From the NCBI GenBank assembly GCA_026706325.1, contig JAPOYZ010000551.1, positions 1 to 7,052 on the forward strand: DNA of 7,052 nucleotides, in the 5' to 3' direction. Shown piece by piece: positions 1 through 7,052 of the stretch. The translations under genes were made by a program, and so were the position numbers. The stretch comes from Candidatus Aminicenantota bacterium (GTDB lineage: Bacteria > Acidobacteriota > UBA6911 > RPQK01 > JAJDTT01). The stretch's first letter is position 1. Each line of letters opens with the position of its first letter. The notes beneath the pieces were generated by a model. It had not been told where the DNA came from. It saw nothing but the letters and a program-made list of their open reading frames with translations, and did not search any database.

Positions 1-473
1 CCAATCTGACGCGGGTTCACCCCGGGGATCATGCCAAGGAGAGCTACATCGGTTTCGAGAAAGGGCTGGTGATTCGGCGCGAGGTCGATCGTTTCCTGCG
101 GGAGCAGGGAGTGGCCGTGAACGTGGTGCTGGAGTTCGACAACATCGAGAACATCAAGGAAGCCGTGGAAGTGGGGGCCGGGGTGGCCCTGTTGCCCGAA
201 CCCACGTTGATGCGGGAAGTCCGGTCGGGAACGCTCGCCGCGGTGCCTCTGGTCGAGCCGGGCATGGTCCGGCCCCTGGGAGTCATCATTCGGCGCCACG
301 CCCGTTTGAGTCTGGCCGCCCACCGCTTCATGGACCTCCTGAAAAACTCCGGGAACCACAACGGCAAGGACCGCTCCGCGAGGCTGGCCGGCGGTAAGAA
401 ACTTCCGGCATCGGGTCAGCGGCACGCACCCCGAGGCGGTTCCGCCGGGGTCCGCACCGGGGGGACATCTTGA
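1..473 (+). CDS. LysR-family transcriptional regulator, C-terminal part (5' end outside window)
   Basis: The reading frame is open from base 3 to the TGA at 471-473. The visible protein matches the second half of a LysR effector-binding domain (periplasmic-binding-protein-like fold): a segment reading FEKGLVIRREVDRFLREQGV, then VLEFDNIENIKEAVEVGAGVALLPE, the usual LysR helix and turn before the 'G.G.A.LPE' element, and a last helix AAHRFMDLL. The helix-turn-helix half lies upstream of the window. LysR proteins bind DNA as tetramers and switch target promoters in response to a small molecule; the ligand here is unknown. Family members normally end soon after the final helix, but this one continues for about 45 residues rich in Gly, Arg, Ser and Lys. 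The gene overlaps the gltB start by three bases. B. subtilis GltC, a LysR activator of glutamate synthase, is encoded divergently from its target, so a similar role here is inference from position only. Confidence 0.85.
   Translation, partial: NLTRVHPGDHAKESYIGFEKGLVIRREVDRFLREQGVAVNVVLEFDNIENIKEAVEVGAGVALLPEPTLMREVRSGTLAAVPLVEPGMVRPLGVIIRRHARLSLAAHRFMDLLKNSGNHNGKDRSARLAGGKKLPASGQRHAPRGGSAGVRTGGTS
428..451 (+). promoter_or_regulatory. GC-rich hairpin just upstream of gltB start
   Basis: An inverted repeat can be read directly: ACCCC (428-432), a GA bulge, GGCGG (435-439), TT, CCGCC (442-446), GGGGT (447-451). In RNA the inner arm would probably open to a four-base loop (GUUC), giving about nine G-C/A-U pairs. 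It ends 18 bases before the gltB start codon, inside the LysR tail codons. No T-run follows, so it does not look like an intrinsic terminator. A role in translational coupling or mRNA processing is possible but inferred; GC-rich DNA also forms such hairpins by chance. Confidence 0.4.
459..472 (+). promoter_or_regulatory. ribosome-binding region and TTG start of gltB, overlapping the LysR stop
   Basis: A GGGGGGA purine run (459-465) lies four bases before TTG (470-472), a weak Shine-Dalgarno-like element. The TTG shares bases with the upstream TGA stop (TTGA at 470-473), an arrangement typical of translational coupling. The start is supported by the protein: it places the catalytic cysteine at residue 22 after '..QEGLYDPRFEHDA', the same layout I recall for the B. 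subtilis large subunit. The next in-frame ATG (557) lies beyond that cysteine and cannot be the start. Confidence 0.6.
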
Positions 474-3400
474 CTCGCCGGGCATTTCCGCGGCAAGAGG
501 GGCTCTACGATCCGCGCTTCGAGCACGACGCGTGCGGCATCGGGTTCCTGGTGGATATGAAGAGCCGCGTCTCCCATGAATTCGTGGAGATGGGCATCCA
601 GATGCTCCTCAACCTGAATCACCGGGGAGCGTGCGGCTGCGAGGAGAACACGGGGGACGGAGCCGGGATTCTGCTGCAGACGCCCCACCGTTTCTTCGAG
701 GACGTCTGTGCCGATTCGGGAGTCGGGCTGCCCGCCCAGGGAACCTATGGCGTCGGCATGATCTTCCTCCCCGATCGGGCCGGAGCGCGCCTCGAGTGCG
801 AGCGGATCTTGGACGGCGTGGTCCGGGAGGAAGGCCAGGAAGTCCTGTGCTGGCGGACGGTTCCAGTCGACAATTCTCTGTTGGGACCGACTGCGAGAGC
901 CTGCCAACCCGTGATTCGCCAGCTCTTCATCGGCGCTCGGGAGACGGAGCCTGGACAGGACCTGGAACGAAAGCTCTACGTCATTCGGCGGCGCGCGGAG
1001 AATCGGGTTCGAGCCTCGAACATCCTCCGCAAGGAGATGTTCTACGTGGCCAGCCTCTCCTCCCGGACGGTGGTGTACAAGGGGATGCTCCGGGCCGACC
1101 AGATGACCAGCTTCTACCCGGACCTGGTGGAGCCGACACTCGAGACCGGACTGGCCATGGTCCATTCCCGCTTCAGCACCAACACCTTTCCCAACTGGAG
1201 CCGGGCCCATCCCTACCGCTACCTCTGCCACAACGGGGAGATCAACACGCTGCAGGGGAACGTCAACTGGATGCGGGCTCGCGAAGCCCTGTTCGAATCG
1301 GATCTGCTGGGACCCGATCTGGCGAAGGTGCTGCCGGTCATCGATCCCGACGGCAGCGACTCGGCCATGTTCGACAATGCCCTCGAGATGCTCTACATGA
1401 CCGGGCGGACCCTGCCCCATTCCATGATGATGATGATTCCGGAGCCCTGGAGCGGGGACCCGGACATGAACCCGGCGAAGCGGGCCTTCTACGAGTACCA
1501 CTCCTGCCTGATGGAACCCTGGGACGGGCCCGCGTCCATCGCCTTCACCGACGGTCTGCGCGCCGGCGCCGTGCTGGACCGCAACGGACTGCGTCCCTCC
1601 CGCTACTCGGTCACCACGGACGGACAGGTGATCCTTGCCTCCGAGGTGGGGGTGCTGGACGTGCCGCCTCAACAGGTTCTCCGCAAGGGGCGCCTTCAGC
1701 CCGGCCGCATGTTTCTGGTGGACGCGGTGGAGGGACGAATCATCTCGGACGGAGAACTCAAGCGGAACGTCTCGGTGGCCAGGCCCTACCGCAAGTGGCT
1801 CCGGGAAAACCTGTTGCCTCTCGATTTCTGTCCTCAGGGGCCGCGTCCTCCGTCCCTGGGACGGGATCAGCTCCGCCGGCAGCAACACCTCTTCGGATAC
1901 ACCAACGAGGACTTGCGGCTGCTCATCGCTCCCATGGCCTCGGATGGACACGAGGCCGTGGGTTCCATGGGAACCGACACGCCGCTGGCTCCGCTGTCGG
2001 ACCGGCCCCAGCTTCTCTACAACTATTTCAAGCAGCTCTTCGCCCAGGTGACCAATCCTCCCGTGGACGCCATCCGGGAGGCCTTGATCATGTCCCTGGA
2101 CACCCACCTGGGATCGGAAGAGAACCTGTTGGATCCCGGGCCCCGGTCGGCTCGCCAGATCAGGGTGGCCTCTCCCATCCTGGACGGCGTGCGGATGGAG
2201 AAGTTGCGCCGGCTCGACGGCGCCGGTCCTGGCGGGTTCCGGACCACGGTTCTGCCCGCCTTTCTGAAGGTCCGGGAAGAGAATCTGGAGCAGGCCATGG
2301 ACCGGCTCTGCCGCGGGGCCGCGGCGGCGGTCTCGTCGGGCAGCGACATCCTGGTCCTCTCGGATCGGGACGGCGGCCCCGCCGAGGCTCCGATTCCTGC
2401 CCTGCTGGCGGTCTCGGGCGTTCACCACCACCTGATCCGGGAAGGGCTGAGGACGCGGGCCTCCCTGGTGGTGGAGAGCGGAGAACCGCGGGAGATCCAC
2501 CACTTTTCCCTGCTCATCGGCTACGGCGCCGGCGCCGTGCATCCCTATCTGGCCCTGGAGACCATCCGGGGCATGATCCGGGATGGGATCGTGACGGACC
2601 AGTCGTACGAAAAGTGCCGGCAGAACTACGTCAAGGCGGTCAACAAGGGTGTGGTCAAGGTCATGTCCAAGATGGGCATCTCCACGGTCCAGAGTTATCG
2701 GGGCGCCCAGATCTTCGAGGCGGTGGGCCTGGATTCCACTGTCGTGGACCGTTACTTCACCGGCACCCCGTCGCGTGTGGGCGGCGTCGGCCTGGAGGTT
2801 CTGGAGACGGAAATCCGGCACCTCCACGAGCGGGCCTGGATCGGGGAGGAACAGATCGAGGGTCCTCTGGAGTCGGGTGGCCAGTATCAGTGGCGGCGAA
2901 ACGGCGAACACCATCTCTTCAATCCTCAGACCGTCCACCGGTTGCAATACGCCTGCCGCAACGACGACGAGGACGCGTACCGGGATTACAGCCGGCTGGT
3001 CAACGACCAGACCCGGAGGCTGTGCACGTTGCGGGGACTGTTCCGCCTGGAGCGCTCCGACCAACCGGTTCCCCTCCACGAGGTCGAGCCGGTCGAGGCC
3101 ATCATGAAGCGGTTCAAGACCGGCGCCATGTCCTACGGCTCCATCAGCCAGGAGGCCCACGAGTCGTTGGCCGTTGCCATGAACCGGATCGGCGGGAAGA
3201 GCAACACCGGCGAGGGGGGTGAGGACCCCAAGCGCTATGTCCCCGATCCCAACGGCGATTCCCGCAACAGCGCCATCAAACAGGTGGCCTCGGGACGCTT
3301 CGGAGTGACCAGCGAATACCTGGTCAACTCCAAGGAACTCCAGATCAAGATGGCCCAGGGGGCCAAGCCGGGGGAGGGGGGGCAGCTTCCGGGGCACAAG

Positions 3401-5068
3401 GTTTATCCCTGGATCGCCCAGGTGCGGCATTCCACGCCCGGCGTGGGCCTGATCTCGCCGCCTCCGCACCACGACATCTACTCCATCGAAGACCTGGCCG
3501 CGCTGATTCACGACTTGAAGAACGCCAACCACGAGGCCCGGATCAGCGTGAAGCTGGTGGCCGAAGTGGGCGTGGGCACCATCGCCGCCGGCGTCTCCAA
3601 GGGGAGAGCGGACGTCGTCCTCATCAGTGGCCACGACGGGGGCACCGGAGCCTCGCCCCTGACCAGCATCAAGCACGCCGGGATCCCCTGGGAGCTGGGG
3701 CTGGCCGAGACCCACCAGGTGTTGTTGGTCAACGACCTGCGAAGCCGGATCGTGGTGGAGGTGGACGGCCAGCTCAAGACGGGGCGGGACGTGGTGGTGG
3801 CCGCTCTGCTGGGCGCCGAGGAGTTCGGTTTCGCCACCGCGCCCCTGGTGGTCCTGGGTTGCGTCATGATGCGGGTCTGTCACCTGAACACCTGCCCGGT
3901 GGGTGTGGCCACGCAGGATCCCGAACTCCGGAAGAAATTCACCGGAGATCCGGCCCACGTGGTGAACTTCATGCGTTTCGTGGCCCAGGAGGCCCGGGAG
4001 CTCATGGCGAGCCTGGGTTTTCGCAGCATCGACGAGATGATCGGCCGGAGCGACAAGCTGGGCGTCCGGGACGCGGTCGACCACTGGAAGACGCAGGGCC
4101 TGGATTTCTCCCGGATCCTCTACCGGCCGGAGGTGCCCTCCACCGTGGGGCGGTTCTGCCAGATCCCTCAGGACCACAAGTTGGACGCCGCCCTGGATCG
4201 AACCCGGCTGCTGGACCTGTGCCGGCCGGCGCTGGAACGGGCAGAACCCGTTTCCGAGAGCTTGCCCATCGCAAACGTGAACCGGACTGTCGGCACCATG
4301 GTGGGGTCCGAACTCACCAGGCGTTACGGGAGGAAGGGACTGCCGGAGGACACCATCCAGCTTCGTTTTCGCGGCTCCGCCGGCCAGAGCTTCGGAGCCT
4401 TCGTTCCGCGGGGCATGACCCTGAGCCTGGAGGGGGACGCCAACGACTATATCGGGAAGGGGCTCTCCGGAGGCAGGATCATCGTCCGGCCTCCCCGTGA
4501 ATCGGTCTTCGTGGCGCAGGAGAACGTCATCGTCGGCAACGTGGCCTTCTATGGGGCCACTTCAGGTGAGGCCTATATTCGCGGTTTGGCCGGAGAGCGG
4601 TTCTGCGTCCGCAACAGCGGAGTCCGGGCCGTCGTCGAGGGAGTCGGCGACCACGGCTGCGAGTACATGACCGGCGGTTGCGTGGTCGTCCTGGGTCCCA
4701 CCGGCCGGAACTTCGCCGCCGGCATGTCCGGAGGCATCGCCTACGTCCTGGACGACTCGGGGGAATTCTCGTCCCTCTGCAATCAAGAGATGGTGGAACT
4801 GCTGCCGCTGGACGACACCGAAGACCGGGAGATCCTGGGTCGCATGGTGCGCCGGCACGTGGAGCTGACCGGGAGCGAGGTCGGATGGCAACTGCTCTCC
4901 TCCGGAACGCCCATGGCCTCCAGGTTCGTCAAGATCTACCCGGCCGACTACCGCCGCGTGGTCGAAACCCGGGAACAGATGAAGGGCCGGGGCCTCTCCG
5001 ATTCGGAGGTGGTCATGGCGGCCTTCCAGGTTAACGCCCGCGACAAGGCCCGCGCCGACGGCCGATAG
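470..5068 (+). CDS. gltB: glutamate synthase (NADPH) large subunit, GltB
   Basis: The 1532-residue product is full length for the family (about 1480-1530). It hydrolyses glutamine and transfers the ammonia through an internal tunnel to 2-oxoglutarate, making glutamate in the cytoplasm. Domains in order: a short propeptide (1-21); a class II glutamine amidotransferase from Cys22 to about 430, with Arg52, HSRFSTNT (232-239), CHNGE (253-257) and Asp297, which match the known glutamine-site residues; a central domain (about 470-780); an FMN-binding TIM barrel (about 840-1210) with GAMSYGSIS (885-893), PGEGGQLPG (967-975) and GHDGGTGASP (1054-1063); [3Fe-4S] ligands Cys1131, Cys1137 and Cys1142 in the family spacing C-x5-C-x4-C; and a beta-helix of glycine-rich repeats (about 1260-1490). 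No key residue appears missing. The adjacent gltD indicates the NADPH rather than the ferredoxin type. It is probably co-expressed with the upstream LysR gene. Confidence 0.98.
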   Translation: MTRRAFPRQEGLYDPRFEHDACGIGFLVDMKSRVSHEFVEMGIQMLLNLNHRGACGCEENTGDGAGILLQTPHRFFEDVCADSGVGLPAQGTYGVGMIFLPDRAGARLECERILDGVVREEGQEVLCWRTVPVDNSLLGPTARACQPVIRQLFIGARETEPGQDLERKLYVIRRRAENRVRASNILRKEMFYVASLSSRTVVYKGMLRADQMTSFYPDLVEPTLETGLAMVHSRFSTNTFPNWSRAHPYRYLCHNGEINTLQGNVNWMRAREALFESDLLGPDLAKVLPVIDPDGSDSAMFDNALEMLYMTGRTLPHSMMMMIPEPWSGDPDMNPAKRAFYEYHSCLMEPWDGPASIAFTDGLRAGAVLDRNGLRPSRYSVTTDGQVILASEVGVLDVPPQQVLRKGRLQPGRMFLVDAVEGRIISDGELKRNVSVARPYRKWLRENLLPLDFCPQGPRPPSLGRDQLRRQQHLFGYTNEDLRLLIAPMASDGHEAVGSMGTDTPLAPLSDRPQLLYNYFKQLFAQVTNPPVDAIREALIMSLDTHLGSEENLLDPGPRSARQIRVASPILDGVRMEKLRRLDGAGPGGFRTTVLPAFLKVREENLEQAMDRLCRGAAAAVSSGSDILVLSDRDGGPAEAPIPALLAVSGVHHHLIREGLRTRASLVVESGEPREIHHFSLLIGYGAGAVHPYLALETIRGMIRDGIVTDQSYEKCRQNYVKAVNKGVVKVMSKMGISTVQSYRGAQIFEAVGLDSTVVDRYFTGTPSRVGGVGLEVLETEIRHLHERAWIGEEQIEGPLESGGQYQWRRNGEHHLFNPQTVHRLQYACRNDDEDAYRDYSRLVNDQTRRLCTLRGLFRLERSDQPVPLHEVEPVEAIMKRFKTGAMSYGSISQEAHESLAVAMNRIGGKSNTGEGGEDPKRYVPDPNGDSRNSAIKQVASGRFGVTSEYLVNSKELQIKMAQGAKPGEGGQLPGHKVYPWIAQVRHSTPGVGLISPPPHHDIYSIEDLAALIHDLKNANHEARISVKLVAEVGVGTIAAGVSKGRADVVLISGHDGGTGASPLTSIKHAGIPWELGLAETHQVLLVNDLRSRIVVEVDGQLKTGRDVVVAALLGAEEFGFATAPLVVLGCVMMRVCHLNTCPVGVATQDPELRKKFTGDPAHVVNFMRFVAQEARELMASLGFRSIDEMIGRSDKLGVRDAVDHWKTQGLDFSRILYRPEVPSTVGRFCQIPQDHKLDAALDRTRLLDLCRPALERAEPVSESLPIANVNRTVGTMVGSELTRRYGRKGLPEDTIQLRFRGSAGQSFGAFVPRGMTLSLEGDANDYIGKGLSGGRIIVRPPRESVFVAQENVIVGNVAFYGATSGEAYIRGLAGERFCVRNSGVRAVVEGVGDHGCEYMTGGCVVVLGPTGRNFAAGMSGGIAYVLDDSGEFSSLCNQEMVELLPLDDTEDREILGRMVRRHVELTGSEVGWQLLSSGTPMASRFVKIYPADYRRVVETREQMKGRGLSDSEVVMAAFQVNARDKARADGR

Positions 5069-5102
5069 CAGTCGCCGAGTCCGCAAATTCGGAGAGCATG
5101 AC

Positions 5103-5113
5103 AAGAGGAGCAG
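5103..5113 (+). promoter_or_regulatory. gltD: ribosome-binding site of gltD
   Basis: AAGAGGAG (5103-5110) is a good Shine-Dalgarno match ending three bases before ATG (5114-5116). It supports this start over the ATG at 5098, which is in another frame. The 45-base gap after the gltB stop (5069-5113) shows no promoter or terminator that I can support, so gltB and gltD are probably one transcript. Confidence 0.65.
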
Positions 5114-6595
5114 ATGGGTAAGCCCACCGGCTTCATGGAATATGAGCGGGAGCCGCTTCCGGTCCTGACACCCGGCGAACGGGTCGGAACCTGGCGGGAG
5201 TTCCACGAGCATCTGCCCGATTCCGCTCTGAAGCGCCAGGGAGCGCGCTGCATGGACTGCGGTGTCCCCTTTTGCCACACGGGGGAGGTGATGGGCGGGA
5301 TGGCCACCGGCTGCCCCATCCACAACCTGATCCCGGAGTGGAACGATCTCGTCTACCGGGGGCTCTGGCGGGAAGCCCTGGAGCGCCTCCACAAGACCAA
5401 CAACTTTCCCGAGTTCACGGGACGGGTCTGTCCCGCTCCGTGCGAGGGCTCCTGCGTCCTGGGCATCATCGAGCCGCCGGTCACCATCAAGAGCATCGAG
5501 TGCTCCATCGTCGACCGCGGATTCGAAGAGGGTTGGATCGTCCCCCGCCCTCCTTCCCGCCGGACCGGCAAGAAGGTCGCCATCGTGGGGTCGGGACCGG
5601 CGGGTCTGGCCTGCGCCGACCAGCTCAACCAGGCCGGGCACGAGATCATCGTCCTGGAGCGCGCGGACCGGATCGGGGGGCTCCTGACCTACGGCATCCC
5701 GGCCATGAAGCTGGACAAGGAAGTGGTGTGGCGCCGCGTCGAGCTCCTGGCGGCGGAGGGCGTCCGCTTCCTCACCGGGATGGACGTGGGCGGCAACTTC
5801 CCGGCCTCCAGGCTGAGGGACGAATTCGATGCGGCCGTCCTCTGTTGCGGCGCCACCAAGCCCAGGGACCTGCCGGTGGAGGGGCGCGATCTGGACGGCG
5901 TCCACTTCGCCATGGACTATCTGCACGCCAACGCCAAGAGCCTGCTGGACAGCAATCTCGAGGACGGGCGATATATCTCCGCCCGGGACAAGGACGTCAT
6001 CGTCATCGGGGGCGGAGACACGGGAACCGACTGCGTGGGAACCGCCCTGCGCCACGGTTGCCGCAGTCTGGTCCAGTTCGAAATCCTTCCCCGGCCGCCC
6101 GACAGCCGGGCCCCGGACAACCCCTGGCCCCAGTGGCCCCGGATCTACCGCATGGACTACGGGCAGGAGGAGGCCGCCGCCCTCTTCGGAGCGGACCCCC
6201 GCCGCTTCTCCATCATGACCGTGAGGATGGAGGGGGACGCCTCGGGACGCCTGCAGGAGGTCCACACCGTGGGAATCCGGTGGTCGCGAAACGGCGCGAG
6301 ACCGTCGTTCGAACGGATTCCGGGAACCGAGCAAGTGTGGCCCGCCCAACTGGTCCTGCTGGCCATGGGATTCCTGGGACCCGAGGATCGTCTCCCCGAT
6401 CAACTGGGATTGGAACGGGACCCCCGTTCCAACATCAAGGCCGCCACCAGCGACTATGCCACCACCATGCCGGGCATCTTCGCCGCCGGCGACGTCCGGC
6501 GGGGGCAGAGCCTGGTGGTCTGGGCCATCCGGGAAGGCCGGGAAGCCGCCCGGGAGTGCGACCGCTTCCTTATGGGATCGACGCGTTTGCCTTGA
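5114..6595 (+). CDS. gltD: glutamate synthase (NADPH) small subunit, GltD
   Basis: The 493-residue product is the usual length. It oxidises NADPH on FAD and passes electrons through iron-sulfur clusters to the FMN of GltB. The N-terminal cluster domain has Cys46, Cys49, Cys54 and Cys67 and then Cys106, Cys110 and Cys114 (RVCPAPCEGSC). Two [4Fe-4S] clusters need eight ligands; by analogy with dihydropyrimidine dehydrogenase the eighth may be non-cysteine, perhaps Glu129 in TIKSIE, which is inference. The FAD fold starts at KKVAIVGSGPAG (GxGxxG at 159-164) and continues with the ERADRIGGLLTYGIP segment. The NADPH fold has GGGDTG at 299-304, and the FAD-closing motif AAGDVRRG spans 457-464. It lies 45 bases after gltB on the same strand. 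Codon use matches gltB, and I see no break or missing motif. Related oxidoreductase subunits share this fold, but the gltB neighbour settles the identity. Confidence 0.97.
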   Translation: MGKPTGFMEYEREPLPVLTPGERVGTWREFHEHLPDSALKRQGARCMDCGVPFCHTGEVMGGMATGCPIHNLIPEWNDLVYRGLWREALERLHKTNNFPEFTGRVCPAPCEGSCVLGIIEPPVTIKSIECSIVDRGFEEGWIVPRPPSRRTGKKVAIVGSGPAGLACADQLNQAGHEIIVLERADRIGGLLTYGIPAMKLDKEVVWRRVELLAAEGVRFLTGMDVGGNFPASRLRDEFDAAVLCCGATKPRDLPVEGRDLDGVHFAMDYLHANAKSLLDSNLEDGRYISARDKDVIVIGGGDTGTDCVGTALRHGCRSLVQFEILPRPPDSRAPDNPWPQWPRIYRMDYGQEEAAALFGADPRRFSIMTVRMEGDASGRLQEVHTVGIRWSRNGARPSFERIPGTEQVWPAQLVLLAMGFLGPEDRLPDQLGLERDPRSNIKAATSDYATTMPGIFAAGDVRRGQSLVVWAIREGREAARECDRFLMGSTRLP

Positions 6596-6614
6596 TTTCC
6601 TAAGCCGGGTTTTC

Positions 6615-6980
6615 ATGTCCCCATCATCGAAGCGGTGGAGGGACAATACTCCGCAAGGTGGCAGTTCCCAGCACAGTCTCTTGGATCGGGTACGACAAGG
6701 CAGAGTCTCAGCCATCGAGATGCTGTTCACACGGTATTTACCGTGGTTGCGAAAACGCGCGCGGGGACGACTGCCGCAGTGGGCCCGAAACGGGGTCACT
6801 ACGAGCGATCTGGCACAGGATGTACTGCATCACACATTCGTCAACGGAGGGAAAGCGTCACAAGCTGTAAGGCCGGATGTGTCCGATTTCACTGGATTTC
6901 GCTCCAGCGCCGGCATCGAACAGTTCATTGACACGAACCCGGACGAGGCGTGGGGACCGACGATCGTAGCGATCTCATAG
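6615..6980 (+). CDS. truncated ECF-type sigma factor-like protein (probable gene remnant)
   Basis: The open frame runs from ATG at 6615 to TAG at 6978, giving 121 residues. Residues 22-76 (LLDRVRQGRVSAIEMLF, RYLPWLRKRARGRLPQWAR, TTSDLAQDVLHHTF) resemble regions 2.1-2.2 of an ECF sigma factor; the DLAQD segment corresponds to the core-polymerase contact helix. ECF factors direct RNA polymerase to special promoters and are usually about 180-200 residues. Here the resemblance stops near residue 76 (about 6838). The rest (NGGKASQAV... to ...VAIS) shows no region 2.3/2.4 and no region 4, so promoter recognition should be lost. None of the three forward frames past that point restores the family pattern by eye, which argues for a rearrangement rather than a single frameshift. 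There is no good ribosome-binding site before the ATG, so the start is uncertain. It lies 19 bases after gltD but is probably unrelated to it in function. Confidence 0.5.
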   Translation: MSPSSKRWRDNTPQGGSSQHSLLDRVRQGRVSAIEMLFTRYLPWLRKRARGRLPQWARNGVTTSDLAQDVLHHTFVNGGKASQAVRPDVSDFTGFRSSAGIEQFIDTNPDEAWGPTIVAIS

Positions 6981-7052
6981 ATGATGAGGTAGTAGCACAC
7001 TGAGTCGTATAACGATACAATTTCGATGTACTCAGGACTTTCCGGCACCGAG
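6841..7052. other. composition-shifted tract with no recognised gene
   Basis: From about 6840 to the window end the sequence is clearly less GC-rich than gltBD, and stops appear in all forward frames (for example TAG at 6978, TAG at 6992 and TGA at 7001). It holds the unrecognised tail of the sigma-like frame. On the reverse strand a 72-codon frame runs from GTG (7048-7046) to a TGA at 6832-6830; its product matches no family I know, and the frame may continue beyond the window with an upstream start. A TACAAT hexamer at 7016-7021 resembles a -10 box but has no matching -35. The tract may be intergenic DNA or the edge of an inserted segment; neither can be shown here. Confidence 0.35.

Noticed and set aside
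1424..1435. Four ATG codons in tandem
   Set aside because: They encode a methionine run before IPEPW, a place where GltB proteins commonly have several methionines. It is not a repeat element.
631..3222. Long second forward frame (863 codons) inside gltB
   Set aside because: The translation is dominated by Arg, Gly, Pro and Ser, as expected from out-of-frame reading of GC-rich DNA. It has no recognisable domain.
3370..3382. G-rich run (five G, A, seven G) as a possible frameshift site or quadruplex
   Set aside because: It encodes the conserved PGEGGQLPG motif and the frame is intact on both sides. There are not four separate G-tracts in close register.
416..4177. Very long uninterrupted reverse-strand frame (1253 codons) opposite gltB
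   Set aside because: It is the mirror of a high-GC gene with strong third-position bias, which removes stops from the antisense frame. The translation is His/Gly/Pro/Val-rich without any domain, while the forward frame is unmistakable GltB.
4998..5010. Small inverted repeat CTCCG-ATT-CGGAG near the gltB end
   Set aside because: The stem is only five pairs, lies inside coding sequence and has no T-run after it, so it is not a terminator.
4562..6799. Long reverse-strand frame (745 codons) opposite the gltB end and gltD
   Set aside because: It has the same low-complexity character and spans two well-supported forward genes plus the intergenic gap. No family motif or ribosome-binding site was seen.
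6928..6933. TTGACA hexamer as a -35 promoter element
   Set aside because: No TATAAT-like hexamer lies 16-18 bases downstream; that stretch is GC-rich.
1..7052. CRISPR array, tRNA, rRNA, or defence/toxin-antitoxin genes
   Set aside because: I saw no regularly spaced repeats, no tRNA-like cloverleaf or rRNA-like sequence, and no gene of such families on either strand.

Overview
The window reads as a high-GC bacterial chromosome segment carrying a nitrogen-assimilation locus, all in the forward direction. In order it holds the 3' end of a LysR-type regulator gene, a complete gltB (large subunit of NADPH-dependent glutamate synthase), a complete gltD (small subunit), and a short open frame whose first part resembles regions 2.1-2.2 of an ECF sigma factor. 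The last roughly 200 bases are visibly poorer in GC and hold no gene I can name. The lineage cannot be fixed from this sequence. The sigma fragment (RGRLPxWAR ... DLAQD) resembles ECF families I associate with Acidobacteriota and similar soil phyla, so I suggest that group only as a weak inference.

Layout: positions 1-473 encode the effector-binding half of the LysR protein, followed by a long polar tail. Its TGA stop overlaps the TTG start of gltB in the tetranucleotide TTGA (470-473), and a strong GC hairpin lies at 428-451 inside the tail. gltB (470-5068) is intact. It has a 21-residue propeptide before the nucleophile Cys22, an amidotransferase domain, a central domain, an FMN/[3Fe-4S] synthase domain and a C-terminal beta-helix. 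After 45 bases comes gltD (5114-6595), with the N-terminal iron-sulfur cysteines and two dinucleotide-binding folds. A 121-codon frame (6615-6980) starts 19 bases after gltD. It loses its family resemblance near 6838, at about the same place the base composition changes.

How the genes work together: GltB hydrolyses glutamine, channels ammonia to 2-oxoglutarate and forms glutamate on FMN, with electrons from NADPH supplied through GltD (FAD and [4Fe-4S] clusters). The LysR gene lies upstream on the same strand and is probably co-transcribed. It is a candidate local regulator by analogy with GltC of Bacillus subtilis, but its DNA-binding half and promoter lie outside the window.

I see no clearly novel system here. 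The core is an ordinary glutamate synthase operon. The points worth a second look are the LysR-gltB junction and the broken sigma-like gene with the composition change at the right end.
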